A DNA stretch of 64,000 bases. Source: Molossus alvarezi (taxonomy: Eukaryota; Chordata; Mammalia; Chiroptera; Molossidae). Below are positions 53,576 to 64,000 of the stretch, piece by piece. The notes beneath the pieces were generated by a model. The model saw nothing but the letters and a program-made list of their open reading frames with translations, did not search any database and was not told the origin of the DNA. The position numbers were made by a program, and so were the translations under genes. Position 1 is the stretch's first letter. The number at the start of each line of letters is the position of its first letter. The stretch is taken from NCBI GenBank assembly GCA_037176705.1, contig CM073886.1:123159001-123223000 (forward strand), in the 5' to 3' direction.

Positions 53576-56166
53576 GTGAGTGTGGCCCTGGGACTTGTGC
53601 AAAGTGGCCCCCTTCTCTGTCTCTCCCCCTCATCAGCATCTCACCTTCCAGGTCCGTGGAGGCGAGAGGGAGGGGCGTCTCAAGAAGCTGAGTGATGGGG
53701 ACGAGATGGAAGAGCGACCCTGAGCTGCTGTGTATAGGAGACCAGGGAGGGTTAGGGCCAGAATGGGGATGGAGATTTGGAAAGTGCAGGAACTCTCCCC
53801 CAAGTCGGGCAGAGCGAGAGAGGAGGGGACCCTCCTGGGAAGAGTCCCCAGCGTCAGGATGCTCTATTTCAAGGTGCCCAAATGCACGAGAGGACATCTG
53901 GTTGACGCATTTCAGGAATTTAGAGGGATAAGAAGGCTTTGGGGGCTAAATGATGTTGTTTCTGCCAATGTGCTTTTCTTTCTTTATCTTTTTCACTCTG
54001 AGTATGTATGGCTTTGATAATCAGAGAAGGCAAAAGTGATTTCTTTTTGACAAAGTTAACTCCTGTGTTGAAAAAGAAGTAGCAATATAAATACACATCA
54101 TTAATTTATTAGTAACTATTCACACTGACTTACAATAATGACATACATACAGATACATTGTCAATATACATACATACAATTACACAGTAATTATAACTTA
54201 AGGTCATTAACATACACTGATTATCAATAATACTAAGAATGAATGAGCATCGGCCACGGCGGGGGATGTCTTCATCTTCTTTCAGATAGATAGGTCTGAG
54301 GGCAGAAGATATTTACAGCATCTGGACCATCAGGACCTGTGAGCTTCTTATCTCCAAAAGTTTGTCATGTCACTTTGTCATGTGAACACCTGTGCTTGGT
54401 ATAGCCAGCCCCTCTGTCACTATTAACTGAACTAAAAAGCACAGTTTCGATATCCAGAGAACCTCTGGCTTGAAGCAAGGTTTTTATTAAGGAAATTCAT
54501 TTCCCTGACTCACCAGTATTACCTTGATATGTTCTGGTTGGAGATTTAGAGTCCTAAATGCTACCCACATTTCTAAGCTTACAGTCTTTGGAACATCAGT
54601 ATATCCACCTGGAAATGTGAACTTTCAAATGAATAAGATTTTGCCTTAGTTGTATAAAGTCATAACACATCCAACAGCAAAGAAAAGAAGTCCCATCACG
54701 TCCGAAGCCCCGGGCGGCTGGGATTCGCAGCCCACATAATTCTCTACGGGGGCAGGATTTCTTTATGTCAGTATACTTATGAGAGAGGTGGAAACATCCA
54801 CATTTCATGTCTTTCTTCCTTGCATCTTCCTCGATCTCCTTTCTCCCGGTTCCTGTGAGTCTATGGTTGCGCGGTTGCAGCTCTGTAAGGTTTGTGGGAA
54901 AGGCATGCTAATCGATGAGGTCCCACGCTGCTCTGTCGTCCCAACAAGGAGGCATTTGGAGCATGAGAAGCCGACTTTTCCACAGCGAGCGAAAGGAGAT
55001 GAGCAAAGCATCTTTGTCCTATTCTAATCGCACCGGAAAGTGATATCCTGTAGCACCCAGGAGGTAGGAAAACCTTGCTTACTTTCCTCTGTAAGATGAA
55101 TAATAAATGTAAAAGGAAATATCAGGTCTAGACTGGTAGTAACTTGTAAATTTGGAGCGAAAGGAAAGTCCAGTTCATTCACCTCATTCGTATGAGGAGA
55201 TGCTACCTTAGGCTCTCGAAGACCGCCCAGGCAGCAGAAGGGTCAAGCTCAACCCTGGTCCGTTAGCTCGCGGCCGAGGGTGTGTTTCCGTGGACTGGAC
55301 TGTCCTGCTCTATGTCCAGTGAGGGTGTGAGTTCACCCTTCCACCAGCAGGTGCCTCATCGCAGCATCAGAATTTGGTGCCACCTGACTTGGATCTTAAC
55401 ACATCCAAGTTTCCGATCTCTAAATGTATAAAGCGCTTTGGAAAAAAAAGTGCTGGCTAATCCCACATGACGGAAAAAAAGAAGAACTATGAGAAAATGA
55501 AGACAGTGGATTTTGAGAAGCACTGATATGGAAGCTGTGATTTATGCCCATGAGCATGGCCACCCCCCACCCCCACCCCCAATTCTACCTCTTTATACAC
55601 TAACATGTTCACCGGTTGGATTCCATCTCAACGCTAAAGTTCCAAGTTGGTCAAGCTGAGGTGAAGATCTGAGCTGACTCTGGTTTTAGTGCGACCTGCA
55701 TGTCCTATCCATGCCAGCTTTTAAGTTTTTGTATATTAATGGTGCCTTCTTCTTTCCTTGACGTTTAACGCCATGAAACATCCTTTCTAGTTGCCACCGT
55801 CTAAACAATTCTCCAATCGAGTAGCTCTGCCCCCCAGCACAATACCTCCTCTCAGAAAGCCAAAGTCACAGATATGCAGCAAACAAAGTGCAACTGTGTT
55901 CAAGTTGTCGACGGGCCCTCCAGTGAGCTGCCCACCAGCGCGGGGGAGGGAGCAGCGGAGAGGGCTCGGGTGGGGAGGAAGGCATAGAAATCCACAGAAG
56001 GAGCACCCATTTGCTTTCAGAAACAAAGATAAAAACACCTTCCTCAAAAAAAAAAGCAAAGAAGAATGCAAAGCATGATCTAATAATATAGGAGCCAGCA
56101 CCAGACCTCCCCAGGGAAAGAAAACCGTCTTATCTAGAAAATCTAAGCAGATAGATGTGGATGGCT
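53576..56166. other. Unassigned DNA, partly AT-rich
   Basis: 54075-54240 is AT-rich with ATAC-type repeats. A frame at 54779-55027 has one CxxC pair ('CKVCGKG') but no zinc-finger series. No repeat named. Confidence 0.45.
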
Positions 56167-56180
56167 GTTGCCATGGAGAT
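56167..56180 (+). promoter_or_regulatory. Candidate RFX X-box
   Basis: 'gttgccatggagat' fits the two RFX half-sites of the consensus GTTRCC-N2-GGYAAC in outline (first half perfect, second half two changes). RFX factors drive ciliary genes, but a lone motif is weak evidence. Confidence 0.25.
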
Positions 56181-57103
56181 TATTACCTGCCTAGGGCAAA
56201 GCTCTGTAGGAGTACTGTGACATTTGAGGGTGTCCATTAGATGTGAGGGTGTCCTCTTAGAGCAAGAAGACCCAGGGGGTCAACCCCACTGCTGCAGCCG
56301 GAGTCTCAACATCCCTGAGAGGGCTGCACGTCATGGGGAAGTGAGTTCCTCAGTGGCCAGCCAGAAGAAAGGAATCTTGGTTGGGGGCAGGGGATCATGG
56401 AGCCAGCTGGTAAAAATGGCCTGAAGCTAGAGAAGAGAGAGTTTAACAATAAGTCATTGACTGTGAAGGATCTCAGAGCCAAGGCAGAGAAGATATTAAT
56501 GGAAACCATGGATGGGCTGTGACACGGAGCATAATGGGATCATATCAAGGGCCCCAGACAAAAGTGCTCTGGCTTTTCATCTTCAGGCTTCTGAAGAGAT
56601 GTGTGTTTCCCGACTCACATGCGCAGACCAGCCGAGAGCCCCGGAAAGCGACTGCTTCGTCTCTTACTAAGTGAAGCAGTACAGAGGGGGCGATGTTTTG
56701 AAGTCAATCTGTAACCTCTCAGTAACATTTATTTATTGAAAATGACAAAAAAAAAAAAAAATAGGCTGCATAATACTGCTGAGGCGTGAAGGGTGAAGAT
56801 TGAAATCTTTGAGATATAATGTGTCACCCCAAAACTGTGTTCTTATTTTGAGGAAAACGTAAATCTTCATTTCCCCTTCATTGCTAGAGTATCCATTTTA
56901 TTTGATGAGCTATGTCCAGGTGACACACAGATATTTGGGACCCGTTCGCTAGTTTTACATGTCTGAGCCAGGCTCAGTTTTATAAACGAAAGTTAGTTTC
57001 ATCATCTGTCTCAGTAATTCTCAAATAAAGGAATGTACAAGGGAAACTGAGGGTCTTTATGACTTTGGTTAAATTCAGTTTGAAATCCTACCTCTAGAAA
57101 TCA
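56181..57103. other. Unassigned DNA
   Basis: No gene or named repeat. An A-run is near 56746-56761. Confidence 0.45.
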
Positions 57104-57528
57104 CCTCTCCCTCTCCCTCCCCTCCCCCTTCTTCCTCTCCCTCCCCTTCCCCTCTCCTTCTCCCTCTCCTTCTCCCTCCCCCACCCCTACCCCCTTCCTC
57201 CCTCTCTCTCCCCCCTCCCCCACTCCCTCTCTCCCTCCTCCACCCCCTCCCCTCCCCCACTTCCTCTCTCCCTCCCTCACCCCCTCCCTTCCCCCTCCCC
57301 ACTTCCTCTCTCCCTCCCCCACTCCTCTCTCCCTCCCCCTCCCCCACTCCCTCTCCCACTTTCTTCCCCTCTCCTTTCCCCACCCCCACCCTCCCTCTCT
57401 CTCTCCCTCCCCTCCCTCTCTCTCCCTCCCCCAGCCCCTCCCCACTCCCTCCCCCACTCCTCCCTCTCCCTCCCCCTTCCCCACTCCCTCCCCCTCCCCT
57501 ACCCCCTACCCCTCTCCCTCTCTCTCCC
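57104..57528. repeat. Pyrimidine tract of about 425 bp
   Basis: Almost pure C/T on the plus strand (for example 'ccctccccctcctcccc'-type runs) with isolated A bases. The complement is a G/A tract with many runs of three or more G. The minus-strand frames of 167 and 127 codons are Gly/Arg/Glu low-complexity translations of this tract and not genes. Confidence 0.95.
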
Positions 57529-57529
57529 A

Positions 57530-57980
57530 CGTATATATGGAGACCTAGCCTTTCCTCCAGATGATCAGCAGCCCCCAAAGCAGCAGAAGACAGTAGTGCA
57601 GACTTGACTACTGGTCACAAGGTCTGGACCTCTGGCAGGCTGAAGATAACATCTTGGCCTAAGTTATGTTTAGTTTCTGAGCCCTAAGGTGGGCCCACCT
57701 CCTAGCTACTTTCCCATGAGACCAGACAGAGGGACACCGGAGCAGACCTCAGAACTGTCCTAAAGAAATGATTCATTACCCTTACCTCACCTCTGACCAA
57801 TCAGCTCCCAACATGATCCCGAACACCAAGCCCACGGTGTCTTGTGACTTTGCCCAATAGAATCTGCAACCTACAGGCCATCAGGGAGTTGGGGCGTTTG
57901 AGCGTTAGCTTCCCGATCTCCACTGCGCTTCTCGGTGTTCAGTGTTTGGTTCTGCTGGAGCCCTGGACAAATGCTTCCAG
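57530..57980. repeat. Possible LTR-like or unique stretch
   Basis: A 'gaccaatcagc' CCAAT-type motif (57798-57808) and 'gtgcagacttgactactggt' are present. The composition is reminiscent of ERV LTRs, but no inverted TG...CA ends or coding region can be seen. I cannot support a firm call. Confidence 0.22.
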
Positions 57981-57984
57981 TTCC

Positions 57985-58150
57985 ATAACATGAGCACCCA
58001 CTGTAAGCCTGTGAAACTGTGGGTTCTTGGGCCCCACTCCCAAGATTCTGATTCAGAAGCTGTGAGACCCAGGAACTGCATGGTGACCAACAGTAGGGGA
58101 TTCCAGTTTTCTCACAGTTGGTCCACCAACGGCACTTTGAGAAACACTGC
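57985..58150 (+). mobile_element. MER5A-like DNA transposon
   Basis: 'ttcttgggccccactcccaa', 'gattctgattcagaagctgt' and 'cggcactttgagaaacactg' closely follow MER5A ('tcgggccccaccccaga', 'actgaatcagaaactctg', 'gtttgagaaccactg'). Non-autonomous hAT relic. Confidence 0.7.
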
Positions 58151-58744
58151 CTTGCCTCATGCCCTTCCAGTCACTGTCCCCTTCTGTCATCCTGCACCTG
58201 ACCCCTCATTTCCCACCGCCAGACAGGGCTCTTCAGAATCCACATCAAGGGACAACTAAGTGCCCCAAACTTTCTCAAAGTCCATTCGACAAGTCAGCAG
58301 CACCCAACTACGTGCCCAGTCACTTCAGCTCCAACTCTTCTATCCTCTGGAATCAGCCTCTAACCCCACTTGCTCTAGAATGCCCTCCACAATCAGGCAA
58401 AGTGAGAAAGACATTGGTAACAGCTTTTCTTGAAGCAAATCACAATAATCTCTTTAGTCCATTTGCAAAATGAAACAGTGGGACAGGATCATTGGTTGTC
58501 AGATTTGTTTGAGAAGCAGGGTACCTACAAGTCTCTGTGGAGCACCACAGAATATAGAGCTATTTCCTTACTCCCGGTGTATGAACCAGGAACAATTTTG
58601 CTAAAACAAAACTTGGTCTCACAATATAAAATCATAACCATGGCCACACAAGGGGCAGATTGTTTTTCTGAAAGGTGGCCGCAACCATCTATATGTCCCA
58701 TCCCATATGTTCTTCTTCTAATGTGACCAACACTCCTAACCATG
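58151..58744. other. Unassigned DNA
   Basis: No gene or repeat recognised. Confidence 0.45.
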
Positions 58745-58925
58745 AGAGGTGGGCTCTGTGTTTCCTCCCCTTGAATCTGGGTAGAAATGATTACTTTGTG
58801 ACTTCCAAGGCTAGGTCATAAAAAGAATGCACTGAACCTGGTTCTCCCACCTCCTAGTAAGCTTGCTTGGAACTCAGCCTCCATACTGAGAGGAAGCCCA
58901 ACTATCATAAGGCAGTCATTGTGCT
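58745..58925. repeat. Ancient interspersed repeat, family unassigned
   Basis: 'tgtgacttccaaggctaggt', 'cataaaaagaatgcactgaa' and 'ggaactcagcctccatactg' followed by 'agaggaagccc' match a recurrent old mammalian repeat layout. Confidence 0.42.
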
Positions 58926-59029
58926 ATTAAGTAGGCTGTGTCACCCAGGTTAAGGGAGGGGAATTTTTGCTTTGTCAGCATTGGGACAATGTCTCACTAT
59001 CTATACCTGGGCCACTAAGCTGAAGAGTT

Positions 59030-59890
59030 TTTCATTTATGTCCCTTTAGGGATCTTTCATGGTAGGCCTGGTCACCACAATAAGGAGTTTTGATTTTATT
59101 CTAAGTGCAACGGGAAGCTGTTGGAGTATTTTAAGAAAAGGAAAGTCATGCCATTGTTTATATTTTTAAAAGATAATTCTGACAGGTTCATGAAAATGGA
59201 TTGTGTAGAGAAATATGGAATCTGAGAGTCCTGTGGGAGATTATTTCAGGGAAAAAATTATGATGGTGTAGACAAAGGTGGTAACAGTGGAGATAAAGAT
59301 GTGTAGATGGCCTGGCTGGTGTGGCTCAGTGGATTGAGCGTCGTCCCATAGACAGACGTCCTGGTTCGATTCCCGGTCAGGGCACGTGCCCAGCTTGTGG
59401 GCTCGATCCCCAATGGGGGGCATGCAGGAGGGAGCTGATCAATCTTTCTCTCTCACATCGATGTTTCTATCTCTCTCTCCCTTCTTCTCTCTCTAAAAAA
59501 ATGAAGTAAAATAAAAACACACACAAAAAAGAAAAGATGAGAAGATGGATTTGGGATGTGATTTGGAGGGAGAAGTGATGGGCTCTCCAAGTGGATCTGT
59601 CATGGAGCGTGGTGAGAGAAAAAGAGTTCTCTTAGCCTTTTGACTTGACCACCTCGGGGAAGAAGAGCCCTTTACTGAGATGGCTACAGCGGAGGCAGGA
59701 TGACTTTGGGCTGGGGAGACGCAGAAATCAGTAGCTCCCTTCTGAGACACTGTTAGTCACCCACACAGACGTGTCAAGCCGAGAGGACGGTGGCGGTGAG
59801 GAGTTGAGGCGAGAGGCCGTACACGTCAACGTGAGTATCATCCCCATATCGATGCTGTTCGAAGCCACGGGCTGGACGAGACCCGGGAGA
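59030..59890 (-). mobile_element. L2 LINE fragment, split by a SINE
   Basis: 'ttttattctaagtgcaacgg', 'gaagctgttggagtatttta', 'ggtggtaacagtggagataa' [SINE], 'ctttactgagatggctacag' and 'cccatatcgatgctgttcga' follow the reverse L2 internal region ('attctgagtgcaatgggaag', 'ggtggcagtggagatgg', 'tttactgagatggg', 'catatagatggtatttaaag'). The two sides are continuous across the SINE. Confidence 0.75.
59311..59533 (+). mobile_element. Ves SINE, nested in L2
   Basis: 'cctggctggtgtggctcagt' head, B-box 'ggttcgattcccggtcagg', (CT)n, and an A-rich, ACAC-containing tail. TSD 59295-59310/59534-59549 with two mismatches of 16. Splits an L2. Confidence 0.93.
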
Positions 59891-61614
59891 GCAGGGCAGT
59901 GAGGGAAACAAAGGGGGAGGCAAAGCCCCTACGATCTCTGCCTGGAGACTGTTCGAGAAGGTGCCGCAGGCGAGGGCGTCGGCGAAGGAGACAGAGAACC
60001 AGGAGGGGCTGGCGTGTTTATGTGCTGATGGGACCAAACGACTAGAAGAAAAGGAAAAGTGGGGGGGGGGGGGGGGAAGAACCACAGAAGCACAGTCCTC
60101 GAGAAGGGAGCGTGGGAGGTCCAGAACACAGTGGGCTGCCCCGCCACTGGACGGGACACTGAGACGGGCTGCGGGCCAGGAGATTTCCTGGGGGCAGATG
60201 AGAGCTCGCGAGTCGCTTGCTCTAAATGCATTTGTTTGTTTATTTGATAATCCTTATGGAAAACCTGTTTATAGGAGTCAGCTGGTCTTCGGGAGGATCG
60301 GAAGTTCAATTTGGCATTCCGGGAAGGTGTTTGCATTGCAGAGTTCATCCGGGAGCCAAGTAAGGAGGGGGTGTCTTTAGGAACCCTCCCTCCCCCACAT
60401 CCTTCACCATCCCTCCCCCCTCCTCATCCTTTTGCTCCATGTTCTTAAAGCCTTTGGTAGCTCAGATCAAAAAAGAAAACATCAAATGCACACCTCTCCC
60501 CCGAGTCCTAAGGTCTTGAGTTGTCACCCTTCCCAGAACCCTTTGCCTTTTTAAAGAGAATTCTGGGGAAAGACAAGACAGTTCCCAGTGCAAATCCCCA
60601 GTGGAGAAAGTTCAGGCTCGGGTGCGGGGAGGACTCGGGGGAGTGGTGTCCACTCTCAAATCCCAGGAGGGGCAGCAGGCATCAGTGGCAGGATTGAGAC
60701 ACAAAACAACCAGTTCACTGCCTCCAATTCTGATGACCACTGACAGGTATTTGTGACACACTATGAACCATCATGGGGAGGGGAGGCCAGAAGGATGGGA
60801 AAGGGGGGAGGATCAAAAATATATTATGTGGCATAATTTATTATCCTGGTTTATTGACTCTGGCTGGCCATGTACTAATGCCTCTCTAATCATCCTTTTT
60901 ATATTTAGTAGCAGCTCTAGTTGGCCTGTTTAAAACATTGTGATTATAACGTACTCTACATCAAAAGGGTTTTTTTGTGAAAGTTATCGTCATCAGTCAT
61001 TGCACTTATCTTCAATAATAAGGTGTACACTTCAGGTAGAACATTTCTGTGTGTTGTCTCAGGCAAAGTAAAGCAGTATCGGCAGCTGTCTCGTACTGAG
61101 GGGAAACGCAGTCATTCTGACAACCACAGTGGTAACCGCGACAGCAGCGGCCTCCCTGCTGAGCAGCTGTGTGCCCAGCCCATGCTAGGTGCCTGATGTC
61201 ATCCCGTTTCATTTTCTCCTTTCTTCTTGTAGATATTTTTTAAGCCCATGATTTCATAAAATAAGTAGCTGTGAAGTTTGCAAATTTTGAAAGGTCAGAA
61301 ATAAGGTGGCCCTCAAAACCGAAGTTTCAAGGGGCAGGGATCTTTAACAGTGGGAGTTTAAGTCCAAAGGACACGTGGTCACTGCGTTGGTTTCTGCCTC
61401 ACTCAGGCCGAGGGACACAACACCCTCACCCTCTGCATCTGCTTTTTCGTCTCGGCCCTGCAACTCCGAGTCCCTTCCCGATCTTTGTAGAGTGAACGCT
61501 GCGGCGTGAGGATGGTTTGAAGTTATCACTCAGCATAAGCCTGCACCTGCCCTGCCTGCCCCCTTAGCCAGCGCTGACCCTGAGGACCGGGCTGTTTTAG
61601 GTGGGGCAGCTCTG
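59891..61614. other. Unassigned DNA
   Basis: 60061-60076 is a G16 homopolymer. 60750-60860 is AT/GA-rich. No gene or named repeat is supported. Confidence 0.45.
60061..60076. repeat. Homopolymer G16
   Basis: Sixteen G in a row between 'aaaagt' and 'aagaacc'. Likely length-variable. Confidence 0.97.
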
Positions 61615-61765
61615 GGGATAGAAGCCGACAGCACCTGAATCACAAAACTGGCATTTGGCTCTCATCTCTTCTGTTGAGCTGTGTAGCCTTGGTCAAGTGC
61701 CTTACCCTCTCTGGTGCTCACCCTCCTCATGAGGAAAGCAAGGAAATCCCGACCTTGTGAACACA
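61615..61765 (+). mobile_element. MIR SINE relic
   Basis: 'gttgagctgtgtagccttgg', 'tcaagtgccttaccctctct', 'ggtgctcaccctcctcatga' and 'ggaaagcaaggaaat' follow sense MIR. Confidence 0.55.
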
Positions 61766-63852
61766 TGTTCTGAAATGGAAAGGAGACATGGAATTTGCTA
61801 TGTTTTAGGGCCTCTCCCTGTTGGAAGGAAGCGCACTGAGAGAGAGACAGACAGACAGAGCACTTTAAGGACTGGGAATTGCGCACATGGAGGGAACATT
61901 TGATTACTGGCCTTCAGGACGAATCGATTTCAATGAGAATGATCACAACAAATAGCTAACAGTTCTCTCTCTCTTTCTCCATCCTCCATAGTTTCCAATA
62001 TCTGCCCCACCAAGGCTTTTGTAAAGAGGTAAAATTACAGACTACACCTTCTTGGGGCCACCCCAACAAGGAAAAGCACCGGCATGAAGGTTTCAGATCC
62101 TTCCAAAGCTGTCCGATCAGCCCTGGCGTCATGAGGAGCTGACTGTCCCTGCAGCGTTGCTTCCCGCTGGTTCACGGGCCGGCCAGTGCAGTGGACACAC
62201 GGCCAGGCATGGTGCACCCACCACCCTCTCAGGGCCCCACACAGGCACGGGTATTTGCCCTTGACCGCAATGCCAGCAAGTCCAGGACAGTCTGATCTGC
62301 GTCTGGTGCAGCCTACTCTGTGTGTGCTCATTGTGTGTGCCGCATACGTGTTTCACACATGTCCCCGTGCTCCGACGGCCGCAGGGGACGGGAGGCTGCC
62401 CGTCTGCAACCGCCACGTCCGGGAAGCAGAATGAAACAGACGTTTCCATCGGAGTTCATTTAACAGTGTCAGTGGAATGATTTTCCGGCCGTGAGTCTAG
62501 CAACAGGCAACAGTGTGATTATGAAGTGAAATCTATAATACATATGAAAGAGATTTATACACTAAATAACTACATAATTAAGTGAAATCTATTTGGATTA
62601 CACTGGCGTTTATTTGTGTTGCCATCTTGAATTCTAAATAAACTGGTCTTTGAACTCCCATAAGAGTCAGTAAAGAACATAAATAAAAGCTCTCCCACCC
62701 TTGTGTTCTTCTGGGCTGGACTGCAGAGGAATACATAGCCCGATCCAGCCATGCTGGTGCTATGGAGGCTGCGATGGTTTTTACTCTCCTGCAGCAACCA
62801 CATGTGGGGGCTCATTAGGACAGGGCAGACGCAGTCTCGTTTCGGAAAAGCAGGGCCTGAAGGAGAAGAAATGGAGTCAGCAGCCACCATGGACATTTCC
62901 AGATCTTTGGCCTTTCTTCTCAGTCTGGGAATTGAATGGTTCTCCAGAGGCCAGTCTGCCACCCCTGGTCCGGCAGGAGGGAGCTGGGCCCTCAGCTGGG
63001 TGGAGCTGGGAGCAGCCCTGCAGGGCTCCAGGTGCAGCTGAGGGGTGAAGCCTCCCGGGGACCCAGCCACACTCCGCCTCCGGCTGGCGCCTCACTGCCT
63101 TCCTCCCTGCTCGGTCCCTTCATGGGTCAGGCTATGAACGAGGCACCGCCTTGGGAGGGAGTGACAGCAAACGAGAGCTGCTGGGCGAAGGCAGGACACA
63201 GGTCTGTCTGTTTGAAAGGAAACAGTGTGTTTGCGGTGGGATGAAGCCCCGGTGCGCTGGTGGGGCCACGTGGGGACTCCCCTTCTCAAGGGCCCGGCCC
63301 TGCTGTACCCACAGATGCCTGGGATGGGAGCCACGCTCTGTCCACGACCCAACCAGCCCAGGAGACTAAGCACTCAGCGCGGAAGAGGCAATGCCCGGAC
63401 GCACGCTCTTCCCTCATGTGAGGACGAGAAGGAAACCTTTCAAGTTCAGCCGCTGTCCCATGACCCTCATGTGTGATTTCTCTAACCCCATGCCAATGGG
63501 TCTTGCCAATGGGAGACTTCGACAGCCCCCAGAGGGTCAAGGATGGCCTTGAACGAGACCGATCGAAAGGCTGCACCTATGTCCTGGGGCTCAGACTCTA
63601 AAACACGGTTTCTTGGTATCTAAATGACAAGCTTGGGATAAATTCCTTTTTTTTAAGTTCATTGATATAAAATCACTTCCCTTAAAGTCAAACATCTAGA
63701 AAAGAGGCTTGTTGTTCATAGAAAGCGTTTCCTTTTCTGCAATGCACACTACACAGCACTTCAGGACTGTCTCCCGCTCTCTCGAATCCAGTCTCCTGTG
63801 GCGGACGGCGGACTCCTTCCCCGAACTAGGTCGGTTTTCCTCCAGGCACAGG
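61766..63852. other. Unassigned DNA
   Basis: Ordinary unique sequence. 62460-62700 is AT-leaning with 'aagtgaaatctat' twice (near 62526 and 62580). The minus-strand frame 62570-63070 is unrecognised. Confidence 0.45.
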
Positions 63853-63888
63853 GCTGGGCACACAGCTGGGCACACGGCTGGGCACATG
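63853..63888. repeat. 12-bp tandem repeat, 3 copies
   Basis: 'gctgggcacaca', 'gctgggcacacg' and 'gctgggcacatg' in series. Short. Confidence 0.92.
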
Positions 63889-64000
63889 GCCCACCTCCCT
63901 GGCAGTGAGCGCCCCCTGAGTCTGAGCTGAAGCCTGGCCCTCTAACCCGCGCAGAGTCCTCCAGCTCCCCCTCCTGCAGTCACCAGGGTAACCAGAGACA
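63889..64000. other. Unassigned DNA at window end
   Basis: Nothing recognised. The window ends mid-sequence. Confidence 0.4.

Noticed and set aside
53325..53897. 190-codon minus-strand frame beginning near a CpG-rich patch
   Set aside because: No domain and low-complexity composition. It extends into SINE-adjacent sequence.
54779..55027. Zinc-finger gene from one CxxC pair
   Set aside because: A single 'CKVCGKG' without spaced histidines or tandem fingers is not a C2H2 domain.
55341..55358. CTCF site at 'ccaccagcaggtgcc'
   Set aside because: It fails two important core positions (12 of 14 at best).
57075..57578. 167-codon and 127-codon minus-strand Gly/Arg/Glu-rich frames
   Set aside because: They translate the 425-bp pyrimidine tract; no stops arise from composition alone.
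57530..57980. ERV LTR
   Set aside because: A CCAAT motif and vague composition only. No TG/CA ends, no TSD and no partner LTR.

Overview
This window looks like mammalian nuclear DNA from a bat. The main evidence is 15 copies or fragments of a tRNA-derived SINE with the 'ggctcagcggttagagcg' A-box and 'ggttcgattcccggtcaggg' B-box heads, a (CT)n-rich right part and an A-rich tail. This is the Ves family of bats. Eutherian L1 fragments and very old MIR, L2, MER5A-like and MaLR-like relics are also present. I saw no young Helitron, piggyBac or hAT elements of the kind common in Myotis and its relatives. This argues weakly for another bat lineage, but 64 kb is too little to decide.

I found no protein-coding gene, tRNA or rRNA gene, CRISPR array or operon. 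The open frames are short or are shadows in GC-rich or repeat DNA. The only recognisable coding relics are L1 fragments: an ORF2 C-terminus at 5258-5662 with its Cys/His motif, an inverted piece of the same region near 25660-25845, older ORF2/3' pieces at 33790-35330, and a decayed 5' region/ORF1 at about 17040-18715. The window therefore reads as intergenic or deep intronic.

Layout: 1-4.9 kb is mostly old unique DNA with MIR/MER5A-like relics, including a MIR carrying a 122-bp tandem duplication. A 5'-truncated minus-strand L1 lies at 4.9-5.7 kb. 5.7-11.3 kb is largely unique, with two perfect TGACTCA sites near 7.9 kb. 11-20 kb is repeat-rich, with Ves SINEs, an L1 3' end, a MaLR LTR, an L1 5' part, and two minus-strand SINEs sharing three copies of one target-site duplication. 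20-25 kb holds MIRs, a (TC)14 microsatellite and two CTCF-like sites. A twin-primed L1 lies at 25.3-25.8 kb, followed by an L2 split by a young SINE. 27-42 kb is mixed MIR/L2/L1 relics and unique DNA. 42-44 kb and 48.5-53.6 kb are GC-rich, with a 52-bp minisatellite at 51.3 kb. 44-48.4 kb holds five SINEs. 53.6-64 kb is mostly unique, except for a ~425-bp pyrimidine tract at 57.1 kb, a MER5A-like element and an L2 split by a SINE at 59 kb.

All family names come from recalled consensus patterns, not a database search. Boundaries are firm where target-site duplications (TSDs) are visible and approximate elsewhere. I did not find a previously undescribed gene system. The most informative signals are transposon structures and a few candidate regulatory motifs.
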